Counted from the first letter of the stretch, positions 26,425 to 35,371 are shown. The stretch: 64,000 nucleotides of DNA from Undibacterium parvum (GCF_003955735.1 NZ_CP034464.1:2852001-2916000); one strand, 5' to 3'. The notes: generated by a model not told the origin, from the letters alone. Made by a program: numbers and translations.

Positions 26425-28005
26425 ATGATGCCATTTTCGACTTCCTTCGCTTCTCGTTACAGCTCGGCTGCGATGCTGGTTTTTGCTTTGCTCAGTGCTG
26501 TAGCGCCGCTTGCGTTTAGTGCTCAGCCTGCTGACAATCCTCAGAGCCCTGTCCTGCCAAAGAGCGCTGCCGATTGGCGGCATGCGGCGATTATTGATAT
26601 CGATGAAGCGTATCAATTGAGTTTGGAAAACCATCCCGGCGTTTACGATACGGCTAATCCTGATTTCTTAAAGAATTTGCAGGCGGCTAAAGCGGCTGGC
26701 TTGGCTTTGGCGGTGAGGGTGGAGGATGCGGCTGGGTATGTGGCCGCGACTCAGGCTTTTAATGTGCGGATACACGATGGGCATGCCGGTATGTCGCATA
26801 ACCTGGATGCCCAACAGTTGCCTGCAGAGCGCTGGCCTGGCTTTATTACCGTGTGGCGCGGCGATGCTCTGTATGTGTATGCTGCCGAGACAGGTGGGCC
26901 GTCTGTGGGGGCCGAAGTGTTGGCCTGCGATGCTAAGCCTATCAAGCAAATTATCAGTACCAATGTGTTCGGCTTTCAGGGCCGTAGTGATGAGGCTGGT
27001 CACTGGTGGGTGCGGGCACCGCGGGTATTTTTAGATAGAGGAAATCCTTTTCTGGTGTTGCCGAAACGCTGCCAATTTAGTTTGAATGGCAAGCGCTCGC
27101 AGGATAGTTTAGTCTGGAAAGCGTTGAGCCAACAAGCGAGTAAATGGAGGACGGAAAGCTATAACGGTGAGCAACTCGAGGTTGGTATGAGTGAGCCGCG
27201 CAAAAAATTATTTTGGCTGGCTATGCCCACTTTTGCGCCGGATGAAAAACAGCGCGAGGCGTATCGCCTGATGCTCAAAGGCCTGAGCGAGCATAGGCAG
27301 AAGTTTCTTGAGGCCGATGCGGTGGTGCTCGATCTGCGCCAGAATCAGGGCGGCTCGTCTGAGTGGAGTCAGTCATTTGCACAAGCTCTGTGGGGTAAGA
27401 GCAGGGTCGATAGGCGTGTGGCCGCATATGGTGCCAAGACTGAAGTCTGGTGGCGTGCGTCGCCAGGGAATACTGATTTTGTGACGGGTTTGGTCGAGGT
27501 ACTGACGCAGCAAAAACAAATCGAAGGCGCGCAATGGGCGAAAATCCAAAGCGAGGGCATGCAGGCTGCGCTGGCGCGTGGGGATAAATTTTTTGTTGAG
27601 GTTGAGCCTGCGCTGCCTGGCGCTGCCGACGCTAAGCTTGATGTTAAGCTTGACGTGAAGGCCGATGTGTTTGGCGATCCGCCGGCTTTTAAGGTGCCGG
27701 TGTATGTGATCGTGCCCGGTCAATGCGCCAGCGCTTGTCTCGATGCGATCGACGTGTTTAGTCTGTTTTCTAACACCAGCTTGATCGGTGCGCCTAGCTC
27801 GGCCGACTCTACTTACATGGATGTGCGCACGCAATTACTGACTTCGGGATTGGCCGAGGTGATCATCCCCAATAAGGTCTACGTGAATCGCCCTAGAAAG
27901 AATGGCCAGGTGTATTTACCTGCGATCTATATCAAGGATCTAGAGTGGTCAAACGCCAATTTATTGAAGACGGTGGAAGCTGATTTAATACGACGCAAGC
28001 AGTGA
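26425..28005 (+). CDS. Secreted S41-family (tail-specific-like) peptidase
   Basis: 526 residues from the ATG at 26425; an upstream in-frame TTG (26365) would only add a leader without purpose. A signal peptide is clear (basic start, then MLVFALLSAVAPLAFSA). The protease part begins near residue 270 with the S41 substrate/fold motif AVVLDLRQNQGGSS and reaches the probable nucleophile serine in GQCASACLDAIDVFS (near 435), where CASAC takes the place of the SASA motif of Ctp proteases. No PDZ domain is apparent. A short KLDVKLDVKADV repeat lies before the active site. It is periplasmic or exported; the substrate is unknown. It precedes the pyroglutamate cluster by 113 bp, so a role in peptide supply is possible but unproven. 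Confidence 0.8.
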   Translation: MMPFSTSFASRYSSAAMLVFALLSAVAPLAFSAQPADNPQSPVLPKSAADWRHAAIIDIDEAYQLSLENHPGVYDTANPDFLKNLQAAKAAGLALAVRVEDAAGYVAATQAFNVRIHDGHAGMSHNLDAQQLPAERWPGFITVWRGDALYVYAAETGGPSVGAEVLACDAKPIKQIISTNVFGFQGRSDEAGHWWVRAPRVFLDRGNPFLVLPKRCQFSLNGKRSQDSLVWKALSQQASKWRTESYNGEQLEVGMSEPRKKLFWLAMPTFAPDEKQREAYRLMLKGLSEHRQKFLEADAVVLDLRQNQGGSSEWSQSFAQALWGKSRVDRRVAAYGAKTEVWWRASPGNTDFVTGLVEVLTQQKQIEGAQWAKIQSEGMQAALARGDKFFVEVEPALPGAADAKLDVKLDVKADVFGDPPAFKVPVYVIVPGQCASACLDAIDVFSLFSNTSLIGAPSSADSTYMDVRTQLLTSGLAEVIIPNKVYVNRPRKNGQVYLPAIYIKDLEWSNANLLKTVEADLIRRKQ

Positions 28006-28118
28006 GTTCTAGAGCCTTGCTGAGGGCGCCTTATCGCTGTGCAGCATGTACTAGTCTGGTAATTAATTTGCTAGCGTGTTATTTTTTGTTCTGAATTTTT
28101 TTATGCAGGCAGCCCCGT

Positions 28119-28775
28119 ATGACCGCATTATTGTCCAAGCCTATGTCGTTTTATTTGTTGGGCGAGAACGCTGCCGTGATACAGGGCTGCGCGCCAGCTA
28201 GTCTAATCTGTCAGCGCCGCCTGTGGTCGCTGGCACAGCAATTGCGCGTGCTGGGAGGCTATCGTGAGGTAGTGCCTGGCATGAATAATCTGACGCTGGT
28301 GTTTGATCCTGAACTTACTAACGGGGCGGCGCAATTGGCGCTGCTGGCTGATTTATGGGATCGCAGCGAGGCGCAAGATTTCACTTCGCGCACCGTGCCT
28401 ATACAAGTGAATTACGGCGGTGAATTCGGGCCTGATCTGGAACTGGTTGCCGCCCATGCCGGGCTCAGCCCCGAACAAGTAATCGCCGCACATACTGCGG
28501 CCGAATATCTGGTGTATTTCTTGGGCTTTCAACCTGGCTTCGCGTATCTGGGCGGCTTACCGCCAGCCTTGGCGACACCGCGCCGTGCTACGCCGCGCTT
28601 GTCGGTGCCAGCCGGATCTGTGGGCATAGGCGGCGCGCAGACTGGTATTTATCCGGCGGCCAGTCCCGGTGGTTGGCAGTTGATAGGGCGCAGCTCGCTG
28701 ACGCTGTTTGATCCTGAACTGGCGCAGCCTAGTTTGTTGCAGCCCGGTGATTTGGTCAGGTTTGTCTCGCTATGA
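28119..28775 (+). CDS. pxpB: 5-oxoprolinase subunit PxpB (KipI-like)
   Basis: 218 residues, carboxyltransferase C/D-type domain of the KipI family. Motifs: RLWSLAQQLR near the N-terminus, IPVNYGGEFGPDL (here IQVNYGGEFGPDL), and GFQPGFAYLGGLPPALATPRRATPR, then SVGIGGAQTGIYPAASPGGWQLIG. With PxpC and PxpA it forms the ATP-dependent 5-oxoprolinase that opens pyroglutamate to glutamate. The stop overlaps the pxpC start (ATGA). First gene of the pxpB-pxpC-pxpA-DUF969-DUF979-pcp run. An internal ATG at 28143 is an alternative start. Confidence 0.95.
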   Translation: MTALLSKPMSFYLLGENAAVIQGCAPASLICQRRLWSLAQQLRVLGGYREVVPGMNNLTLVFDPELTNGAAQLALLADLWDRSEAQDFTSRTVPIQVNYGGEFGPDLELVAAHAGLSPEQVIAAHTAAEYLVYFLGFQPGFAYLGGLPPALATPRRATPRLSVPAGSVGIGGAQTGIYPAASPGGWQLIGRSSLTLFDPELAQPSLLQPGDLVRFVSL

Positions 28776-29752
28776 ATCAGCGTCAAGCCAAATCCAAACC
28801 CAAGCGCAAGCCAGCCACTTTAGAGGTGCTACGCGCCGGGATACAAACCACGGTACAGGATCAGGGGCGTAGCGGCTATCGGCATTTAGGCGTGGCGCAG
28901 AGCGGTGCTCTGGATGCACCGGCGCTGCTGTTGGCGAATCGTCTGGTGAATAATCCTGGGCATTTTGCTGGTCTGGAAATGGTGGTCGGGCCTATCGCTT
29001 TGCGTTTTTCGGATGCCAGTTGCCTGGCAATTTGCGGGGCAGATTTTGATGCCGATCTGGATGGCGTGGCGCTGCGCAGCGGCTGGCGTGTGTATGCACA
29101 GCCAGGTCAAGTGCTCACTTGGCGCGGTGCCAGACAGGGCATGCGCGCTTATCTGGCGGTAGCGGGAGGGATTGCGGTGCCGGAAGTCTTGGGTTCGCGC
29201 AGCACCGATATCGCGGCGCAGTTCGGTGGCTTTATGGGACGCGCTTTGCAGCATGGCGATCAGTTGCCGATCGATGTTGTGGCCGCTGCTGCGCGCTGCG
29301 AGAGAAGCGTTGGTTGCCTGCAAAGACTGTGGACGCCAGAGTTAAGGGTTTTGCCGGGGCCGGAATATGCAGAGTTTGGCGCGCAGGCGCAGCAGGCATT
29401 CTGGCAGCAAGCCTGGGGTGTCAGCCACCAGAGTAATCGCATGGGGTATAGACTGGAGGGCACGCCACTCATGCGGGCAGCGTCTGGTGATTTGTTGTCG
29501 CATGCGGTAATGCCGGGCGTAATACAAGTTCCGCCGAATGGCTTGCCTATCGTCTTGCTAGCCGACGCCCAGGCCACTGGCGGTTATCCGCGTATAGGCG
29601 TGGTGATTGCCGCCGATTTGTGGAAGTTGGCGCAGGCGCGGCCGGGTACGCGTTTTTGCTTTATCCAGAGTGATCTGGCGCAAGCGCAGGCTGCGCAAAA
29701 AAAATGGCAGCAAGAACAATATCGTTTGGAATGGAGTTTATATGGGCGCTGA
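28772..29752 (+). CDS. pxpC: 5-oxoprolinase subunit PxpC (KipA-like)
   Basis: 326 residues, biotin-dependent carboxyltransferase A/B-like domain. Typical motifs: LEVLRAGIQTTVQDQGRSGYRHLGV, SGALDAPALLLANRLV, AYLAVAGGIAVPEVLGSRSTD, SHQSNRMGYRLEG and PNGLPIVLLADAQATGGYPRIG. It pairs with PxpB as the carboxyltransferase-like half of 5-oxoprolinase. It overlaps pxpB by four bases and pxpA by eleven, indicating tight coupling of all three subunits. Confidence 0.95.
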   Translation: MNQRQAKSKPKRKPATLEVLRAGIQTTVQDQGRSGYRHLGVAQSGALDAPALLLANRLVNNPGHFAGLEMVVGPIALRFSDASCLAICGADFDADLDGVALRSGWRVYAQPGQVLTWRGARQGMRAYLAVAGGIAVPEVLGSRSTDIAAQFGGFMGRALQHGDQLPIDVVAAAARCERSVGCLQRLWTPELRVLPGPEYAEFGAQAQQAFWQQAWGVSHQSNRMGYRLEGTPLMRAASGDLLSHAVMPGVIQVPPNGLPIVLLADAQATGGYPRIGVVIAADLWKLAQARPGTRFCFIQSDLAQAQAAQKKWQQEQYRLEWSLYGR

Positions 29753-30539
29753 CTTTGTCGCAGGTTTGCCAGGTGCGCCGCCGCATCCTGATGCTATCGA
29801 TCTGAATGCTGATTTAGGCGAGGGGATGGACTGCGATGCTGCTATCTTGGCCTGCGTCAGCTCTGCCAATATCGCTTGCGGTGGCCATGCCGGTGATGCC
29901 GAAAGTATGCGCACAGCGGTGTGGCTGGCGCTGCAGCATGGCGTGGCGATAGGGGCGCATCCTAGCTTTGTAGACAGAGAAAATTTCGGCCGCAGCGAGA
30001 TGCATTTGCCGCTGGATCAGGTGGTCGACATGATCAGTGTACAGATCGAGGCGCTGCGCCTTATTGTGCGGGAAGAAGGCGCGGTCTTGACGCATGTGAA
30101 GCCGCATGGTGCGCTGTACAACCAGGCCGCCCGCGACCCAGAATTGGCGCAAGCCATCGTGCAAGCGGTGGCGGCGCTTGATCCTGGTCTGCGCATCTTT
30201 GGCTTGTCTGGCGGCGCGCTGATCGCTGCGGCACAGCAGGCCGGTTTGGCGGTGGCTGCTGAGGTGTTTGCCGATAGACGTTATCAACGAGATGGCAGTC
30301 TGGCCTCGCGCAATTTACCAGGCGCGACGATAGAGGAGCAGCCACTGGCGCTGGCGCAAGCCATGCGTCTGGTCAGACAAGGTAGGGTGCTGGCGCTAGA
30401 TGGTCACGACTTGAGTCTGCACGTCGATACAGTCTGCCTGCATGGCGATGGCAGCCATGCGATGATCCTGGCGCAATTGCTAAAGCTCACTTTGCAGCAG
30501 CAAGGAATAGCAGTGCGCGCCTTAGGACGCGCTGCATAA
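29742..30539 (+). CDS. pxpA: 5-oxoprolinase subunit PxpA (LamB/YcsF family)
   Basis: 265 residues from the ATG at 29742, which has GGAG at a suitable distance and gives the family start (IDLNADLGEGMDCDAAILACVSSANIACGGHAGD begins about residue 18). Further family motifs are GAHPSFVDRENFGR, VKPHGALYN, EVFADRRYQRDGSLASR and CLHGDGSHA. PxpA is the LamB/YcsF-family subunit of the ATP-dependent 5-oxoprolinase. The frame is open further upstream inside pxpC, but that is not coding for this protein. The gene overlaps pxpC by 11 bp. Confidence 0.95.
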   Translation: MGADFVAGLPGAPPHPDAIDLNADLGEGMDCDAAILACVSSANIACGGHAGDAESMRTAVWLALQHGVAIGAHPSFVDRENFGRSEMHLPLDQVVDMISVQIEALRLIVREEGAVLTHVKPHGALYNQAARDPELAQAIVQAVAALDPGLRIFGLSGGALIAAAQQAGLAVAAEVFADRRYQRDGSLASRNLPGATIEEQPLALAQAMRLVRQGRVLALDGHDLSLHVDTVCLHGDGSHAMILAQLLKLTLQQQGIAVRALGRAA

Positions 30540-30552
30540 ATCTGAAAAAACA

Positions 30553-30574
30553 TGCTCGCGCCTGGTCGCGAGCA
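30553..30574 (+). other. Intercistronic hairpin between pxpA and DUF969
   Basis: TGCTCGCG (30553-30560) pairs perfectly with CGCGAGCA (30567-30574) around six bases. There is no T run, so it is more likely an mRNA stability or attenuation element inside the operon than a terminator. Confidence 0.5.
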
Positions 30575-30610
30575 ACAAAGTTCTACTTATTTCTAATTGA
30601 GGAGTTTTGC

Positions 30611-31351
30611 ATGGATCTTGCTCTGTGGCTGCCCTTGCTTGGTATCCCTATCGTGGTGCTGGGATTTGCCTTGCGATTTAATCCCCTGATGGTGGTGACG
30701 GTGGCGGGTGTGGCGACTGGTTTAGCGGTCGGCATGGATGGTCTAAGTCTACTGGAAACCTTCGGTGAAAAATTTATGAGTAGCCGTCAGTTGGCCAGCG
30801 CTTTATTGATCTTGCCGGTGATAGGTTTGCTGGAGCGCTATGGTTTAAAGCAGCGCGCCCAGAGTTGGGTGGCCAGCATACGCAGTGCCACCACCGGGCG
30901 TATCCTGATGCTGTATTTTGTCGTGAGAGAGGTCAGCGCGGCGCTGGGTTTGCTTAGCCTCGGTGGGCAAGCACAAACCGTGCGCCCCTTGTTGGCACCG
31001 ATGGCGATTGCGGCCGCCAGTAATCAATATGGCGAATTGCCGCAATCTATCCGTGATCGTATCGCCGCGCACGCCGCCGCTTGCGATAACGTTGCCTTGT
31101 TTTTTGGCGAGGATATTTTTATTGCTTTCGGCGCGGTCTTGTTGATGACTGCTTTTCTGAAAGAAAATGGGATTAATGGGGTAGAACCACTGATGATAGG
31201 TTTGTGGGCGATTCCCACCGCCTTGTGCGCGCTAGTGATCCATTTATTTCGCTTGTCGCGACTGGATGCGCGTATCGCCAGAGAGGTGCAAGACTGGCAG
31301 TTGGCGCAAAGCGCGCTGGCCACTTCAGCCAAAGCGCAGGTGGCAGTATGA
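30611..31351 (+). CDS. DUF969 membrane protein, candidate 5-oxoproline permease half
   Basis: 246 residues with repeated hydrophobic stretches (first at about 4-35, then 60-80, 105-125, 170-190 and 195-220) and few charges between, i.e. an integral inner-membrane protein. It matches the DUF969 family (LPLLGIPIVVLGFALRFNPL; SALLILPVIGLLERYGLKQRA; AHAAACDNVALFFGEDIFIAFGAVLL). DUF969 genes are habitually paired with DUF979 and often sit with pyroglutamate genes, which suggests the two form a transporter. Its stop overlaps the DUF979 start (ATGA). Transport function is inference from context. Confidence 0.85.
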   Translation: MDLALWLPLLGIPIVVLGFALRFNPLMVVTVAGVATGLAVGMDGLSLLETFGEKFMSSRQLASALLILPVIGLLERYGLKQRAQSWVASIRSATTGRILMLYFVVREVSAALGLLSLGGQAQTVRPLLAPMAIAAASNQYGELPQSIRDRIAAHAAACDNVALFFGEDIFIAFGAVLLMTAFLKENGINGVEPLMIGLWAIPTALCALVIHLFRLSRLDARIAREVQDWQLAQSALATSAKAQVAV

Positions 31352-32343
31352 GCAGCGTAGACAGCATTATCAGTATCAATCTGGTGTTCTATCTGATCGG
31401 CGCGATCGCCATGCTAGTGGCTGGCTTGAGCTGGCGCGATGCCAGCAATCCTAAGCGCTATAGCACTGCCTTATTCTGGTTTTTATTTGGCTTTAGTTTT
31501 CTGTTTGGCGACTTGATGCTGAGCCTCTTGGGCAAGCAAGTCACTTACCGTATTGTCGGCGTGATGGTCTTGCTGATTGCCGCGCTGGCCGGTGCCAAAC
31601 TCTTAGGCGTCGGTGTGCCGCCGCCTGAGGATGAGGCGGAGCGTCAGCGCTCTGCGCAGCGTTTGGGCAATCGTCTGTTTTTGCCGGCGCTGGCGATACC
31701 TGTGATCACCGTGTTGTTGACGCTGTTTGCCAAAGAGCTCAAGTTTGGTAGCTGGTTTTTACTGGATCAAAAAAATCTGACTTTGGCCGCGCTGACTATC
31801 GCTTGCCTGGGCGCACTGCTACTGGGCAGTAAGCTCACCGGTGGTTCGCCCTTACTGGCGGTGCGCGAATCGCGTCGTCTGGTCGATGCCATAGGCTGGG
31901 CGCTACTGCTACCGCAGATGTTGGCGATGCTGGGCGGGGTGTTTGTGGCAGCGCAGACCGGGCGCTCGATACAGACTATCGTCAATCTGTTTATTGATCC
32001 AGATAATCGCCTGGCGCTGGTCGCGATTTACTGCGTGGGCATGGCCTTGTTTACCATGATCATGGGGAATGCCTTCGCGGCGTTTCCGGTGATGACAGCC
32101 GGTATCGCTTTGCCCTTTTTAATTGTTCAGCAGCACGCTAATCCTGCACCGCTAGTGGCGATAGGCATGTTCTGCGGTTATTGCGGCACCTTAATGACAC
32201 CCATGGCGGCCAATTTTAATATCGTTCCAGCCGCCTTGCTGGAGCTGAAAGACAAATATCAGGTCATCAAGATACAAATCCCGACCGCCCTGGCGGTGTT
32301 AGGCTGCAATATATTATTGATGTATTTTTTGGTTTTTCCTTAA
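31348..32343 (+). CDS. DUF979 membrane protein, candidate 5-oxoproline permease half
   Basis: 331 residues from the ATG at 31348, which overlaps the DUF969 stop. About nine or ten hydrophobic segments span the protein. Family features include FGDLMLSLLGKQVTYRIVGVMV, GNAFAAFPVMTAGIALPFLI and MFCGYCGTLMTPMAANFNIVPAALLELKD. The last motif resembles the re-entrant, substrate-binding turn of ion-coupled carriers, though I cannot prove that relation. With DUF969 it probably imports 5-oxoproline or a pyroglutamyl compound for PxpABC and Pcp. Pcp follows 12 bp after its stop. Confidence 0.85.
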   Translation: MSSVDSIISINLVFYLIGAIAMLVAGLSWRDASNPKRYSTALFWFLFGFSFLFGDLMLSLLGKQVTYRIVGVMVLLIAALAGAKLLGVGVPPPEDEAERQRSAQRLGNRLFLPALAIPVITVLLTLFAKELKFGSWFLLDQKNLTLAALTIACLGALLLGSKLTGGSPLLAVRESRRLVDAIGWALLLPQMLAMLGGVFVAAQTGRSIQTIVNLFIDPDNRLALVAIYCVGMALFTMIMGNAFAAFPVMTAGIALPFLIVQQHANPAPLVAIGMFCGYCGTLMTPMAANFNIVPAALLELKDKYQVIKIQIPTALAVLGCNILLMYFLVFP

Positions 32344-32355
32344 AGGTAGGGGCGC

Positions 32356-33006
32356 ATGAAGACTATTTTACTCACCGGTTTTGAGCCTTTCGGCGGCGAA
32401 CATAGTAATCCCTCGTGGGAAGCGGTGCGGCGTTTGGAGGGCAAACATTTACATGACGGTAGCCGCATCGTGACGGCGCTGTTACCCTGCGCTTTTGGTG
32501 CTGCGCTCGATAGCTTGTCCGCCAAAATCCGGCTAGTCGCGCCTGAGGTGGTGGTGTGTGTTGGTCAGGCCGGTGGTCGCGCTGATCTGACGATAGAACG
32601 GGTCGCCATCAATGTCGATGACGCGCCCATCGCGGATAATCTGGGCTACCAGCCTATCGATGCCCCTATCGTGGCCGCTGGTCCGGTCGGCTATTTTTCT
32701 AGCCTGCCGATCAAAGCCATCGTCCAGGCTTTACATGCCAAAGGGATACCGGCTTCGGTCTCGCAAACGGCCGGCACCTACGTCTGCAATCATGTATTTT
32801 ATGGTCTGATGCATATGGCCAGTAGTCGCCACGCGATACAGCAGGCAGGCTTCGTCCACATTCCATTTTTGCCGGAGCAAGCGGCAGCGCATCCGGGTGC
32901 ACCGAGTATGTCGCTTAGCATGATGATGGAGGCTTTAATGATTTTGCTGGAAACCAGCATCAGCGTAAAACACGACAGCCAGATCAGTGGCGGTACTACG
33001 CATTAA
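32356..33006 (+). CDS. pcp: Pyroglutamyl-peptidase I
   Basis: 216 residues, normal length for a C15 cysteine peptidase. The catalytic triad is visible: Glu81 in DLTIERVAIN, Cys144 in TAGTYVCNHVFYG and His168 in GFVHIPFLPEQ; the N-terminal ILLTGFEPFGGE motif is also typical. It removes N-terminal pyroglutamate from peptides in the cytoplasm, giving 5-oxoproline that PxpABC can open to glutamate. It closes the six-gene pyroglutamate cluster. The next gene, a histidine kinase, is 227 bp away. Confidence 0.96.
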   Translation: MKTILLTGFEPFGGEHSNPSWEAVRRLEGKHLHDGSRIVTALLPCAFGAALDSLSAKIRLVAPEVVVCVGQAGGRADLTIERVAINVDDAPIADNLGYQPIDAPIVAAGPVGYFSSLPIKAIVQALHAKGIPASVSQTAGTYVCNHVFYGLMHMASSRHAIQQAGFVHIPFLPEQAAAHPGAPSMSLSMMMEALMILLETSISVKHDSQISGGTTH

Positions 33007-33009
33007 CAA

Positions 33010-33027
33010 ATACCCCTCTCTAGTATA
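33010..33027 (-). promoter_or_regulatory. G-tract operator-like motif, copy 3
   Basis: On the minus strand TATACTAGAGAGGGGTAT, nearly the same as the motif at 11231-11249; in both places TATTTTT and an ATGCGCAAT follow downstream on the plus strand. It lies just after pcp, about 200 bp before the histidine kinase. Confidence 0.33.
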
Positions 33028-33233
33028 TTTTTAATGCGCAATGTTTATGCGGACAAACCGCTTGATTTTGTTGAAAATAGGGGGAGTATCTGAATTTTTG
33101 GGATGCTTTGACGATCTAAGGGCGTCTTACTGTTGCGTACTACAGGTTTTTTTAAATTAGCGCGATTGCGCCGTAAATCTGCGCTATTCTTAAACTTATA
33201 CATCGCATTCCAGATTTTTAATCGGGAGCACAC

Positions 33234-35294
33234 ATGCCGGCAGTCGGTCTAGCCCAGGGAAGTGCCGAGGAGGCGGCCAGCTTGGCGCAGCTGGAGACTT
33301 GTCGCGAGCTGTGCTTGGATGAGAATTTCAGCGCATTGGCCTTGCAGTTGCAAAGTTTGCGGAAAAGCCCTTTGACTCCCTTACACGCATTTTTGGCCGA
33401 CTTGCTGACGCTGTACCCGGGCGTGCTGCGCGAAAAACTCTCCAATACCCTGTTGTTACAACGCGCCACTGCCCAACTAGAAAACCCCATCGCAGTGGAG
33501 TCAGCGCTGGCGCAAGCCTGGGTCTGGGAACTGATGCAGTCTTTGCAAATTGCTGTCAATCTGTATCACCCCGCGTTGCACAGCACTGCCATGGCGGCTG
33601 AGGCCTATGCGCGTTGCGGTCGGGATAAGGATGTTGCCAGTATGCGCGCCAGCCGTTGCCGCATCATGATGCTGTGCGAGATGTATCCGGCCGTGGTGCA
33701 ACTGAGCGATACGATTTTGGCGGATAGAGCGCACTTAAGCGCGGCCCGGCTCTGCCAGGTCATGAGCAATGGCGCGTCGTCGCGTTATTTTTTGGCACTG
33801 GAAGCCGGGGTGCCTTTGGGGGCACAAGCCTGGGAAGCAGCGCTGCTCTTGCATCAGGAATGTCTGCAATTGGCGCAGCGCGCCGGGCTGACTAAATTGC
33901 TGTTTTATAGCAATGCGAATATCGCCATCCTGAGTGCCTTACTGGGGCGACATGAAAGCGTGCAGCGTCATCTGCAGGCATTGGAGCAAATTCCTTTTGT
34001 GAATAGTCATACGCCCTGGCCGTATTGGGCACGCTTGTGTGAGGCGCTGTTGTTGTGCCAAAGTGCGCAATCCGAGCGGGGCTGGATCGCCTTGCTGCGC
34101 CTGGCGCAGGACTTGGCCGAAATGAATACAGAGTTACACGCCGATCATTTGCCGGTACAAGAAGCGGTATTGAGTATGATCGTCCTGATCGGGCGGCAAG
34201 CGGGCCGATTTGAAGCGGCCTTGCTCGCTAGTGAGTTGCACTTGAGCCTGCAGCAAAGGCAGAGACGGGTGCTTTCCAAGCAATTGGGGGAGAGCGTCGA
34301 TGACGTGCTGGCTCTACCACAGTTGCAAAGCCAAAATAGAGAGCTCACTGCGCACGGTGAGCAACTGGAAAATTCTTTGCAACAGCGCAATAGCGAGTTG
34401 CGTAATGCACTTGATAATTTGCAAGCCGAGGCGAAAGTGAGGCTGGCGGCGGAAGTCGCGCTACAACAAGCACATGATGAGCTGGAACATAAGGTCAAAG
34501 TGCGCACTGCTGAATTAGAGCAAGCCATGAGCTTAGTCATGCGTCAGGAAAAGCAATTGGCGCTGGGACGTATGGTGGTTGGCATCGCGCATGAGATGAA
34601 TACCCCGTTAGGCAATGCCCGCATGGCCGCCAGCACTATCTATGAGCAATGTCAGCAATTGATCGCCGATTTGCAGGCTGCCAATTTGCGCCGCAGCGAA
34701 TTGCTGACATCGCTGGAGAGCCTGGCGCAATGTGGCAGTATTGTGGATCGCTCACTGGTGCGCGCCTCCGATCTGGTGCAGCGCTTTAAGGCCTTGGCAA
34801 TCGGCCAGCATACCGAGACCAGTGTGGAATTTGATGTGGTGGCATTGATAAATCAGTTGGTCGCGAGTTGGCAGACCCGACTCGCAATTGAGCGTGTGCA
34901 TTTGGAGCTACAGATGCCTGAGCATTTGTGCGTGATTGCTTACCCGAATGCCTTGTTTCAGGTCTTGGATCAATTATTTGAAAATAGTCTGGCGCATGCT
35001 TTTCTTAATGCCGAACACGGACGGATTAGTCTAGACATCCAAGTACAGGAAGAGCAATTGACGATACAGTTGCGCGACAATGGCTGCGGCATCAGCGACG
35101 CTAATTTACCGCATGTCTTCGAGCCGTTTTTCACTACCCAAATGGGGCAGAGCGGTGCCGGTCTGGGCCTGAGTATCGTCTCTAGCCTGGTCTGCGATTT
35201 GATGGGCGGGCGCGTGCAGATAGAAAGTAAGCCTGCTCTGGGCACCTTGATACGCCTGAACTTCCCGGTTCAACATTTGACGCGCCTGACTTAA
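33234..35294 (+). CDS. Soluble sensor histidine kinase with TPR-like N-terminal region
   Basis: 686 residues without transmembrane segments. The first about 370 residues are helical, rich in Leu/Ala/Gln, with repeats of TPR-like character (for example YHPALHSTAMAAEAYARCGRDKD). A coiled coil follows (about 370-440, LENSLQQRNSELRNALDNLQAE). The H box is MVVGIAHEMNTPLGNARM (phospho-His about 452), and the ATP-binding domain has the N, G1 and G2 boxes (FENSLAHAF, LRDNGCGI, GAGLGLSIV). No response regulator gene is adjacent, so it is an orphan kinase sensing an intracellular or protein-borne signal. GGGAG lies before the ATG. Confidence 0.88.
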   Translation: MPAVGLAQGSAEEAASLAQLETCRELCLDENFSALALQLQSLRKSPLTPLHAFLADLLTLYPGVLREKLSNTLLLQRATAQLENPIAVESALAQAWVWELMQSLQIAVNLYHPALHSTAMAAEAYARCGRDKDVASMRASRCRIMMLCEMYPAVVQLSDTILADRAHLSAARLCQVMSNGASSRYFLALEAGVPLGAQAWEAALLLHQECLQLAQRAGLTKLLFYSNANIAILSALLGRHESVQRHLQALEQIPFVNSHTPWPYWARLCEALLLCQSAQSERGWIALLRLAQDLAEMNTELHADHLPVQEAVLSMIVLIGRQAGRFEAALLASELHLSLQQRQRRVLSKQLGESVDDVLALPQLQSQNRELTAHGEQLENSLQQRNSELRNALDNLQAEAKVRLAAEVALQQAHDELEHKVKVRTAELEQAMSLVMRQEKQLALGRMVVGIAHEMNTPLGNARMAASTIYEQCQQLIADLQAANLRRSELLTSLESLAQCGSIVDRSLVRASDLVQRFKALAIGQHTETSVEFDVVALINQLVASWQTRLAIERVHLELQMPEHLCVIAYPNALFQVLDQLFENSLAHAFLNAEHGRISLDIQVQEEQLTIQLRDNGCGISDANLPHVFEPFFTTQMGQSGAGLGLSIVSSLVCDLMGGRVQIESKPALGTLIRLNFPVQHLTRLT

Positions 35295-35365
35295 TTTCCT
35301 CGCGCGTGATAGGCGCGGGTGATTGCCCGTCGCTGATGCCAGTCTATATCCTCAAGATATTTCGC

Positions 35366-35371
35366 TATAAT
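35366..35371 (+). promoter_or_regulatory. Candidate -10 element of the symporter gene
   Basis: Perfect TATAAT in the context CGCTATAATGC, 71 bp before the symporter start. No good -35 was found, so the assignment is weak. Confidence 0.35.
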
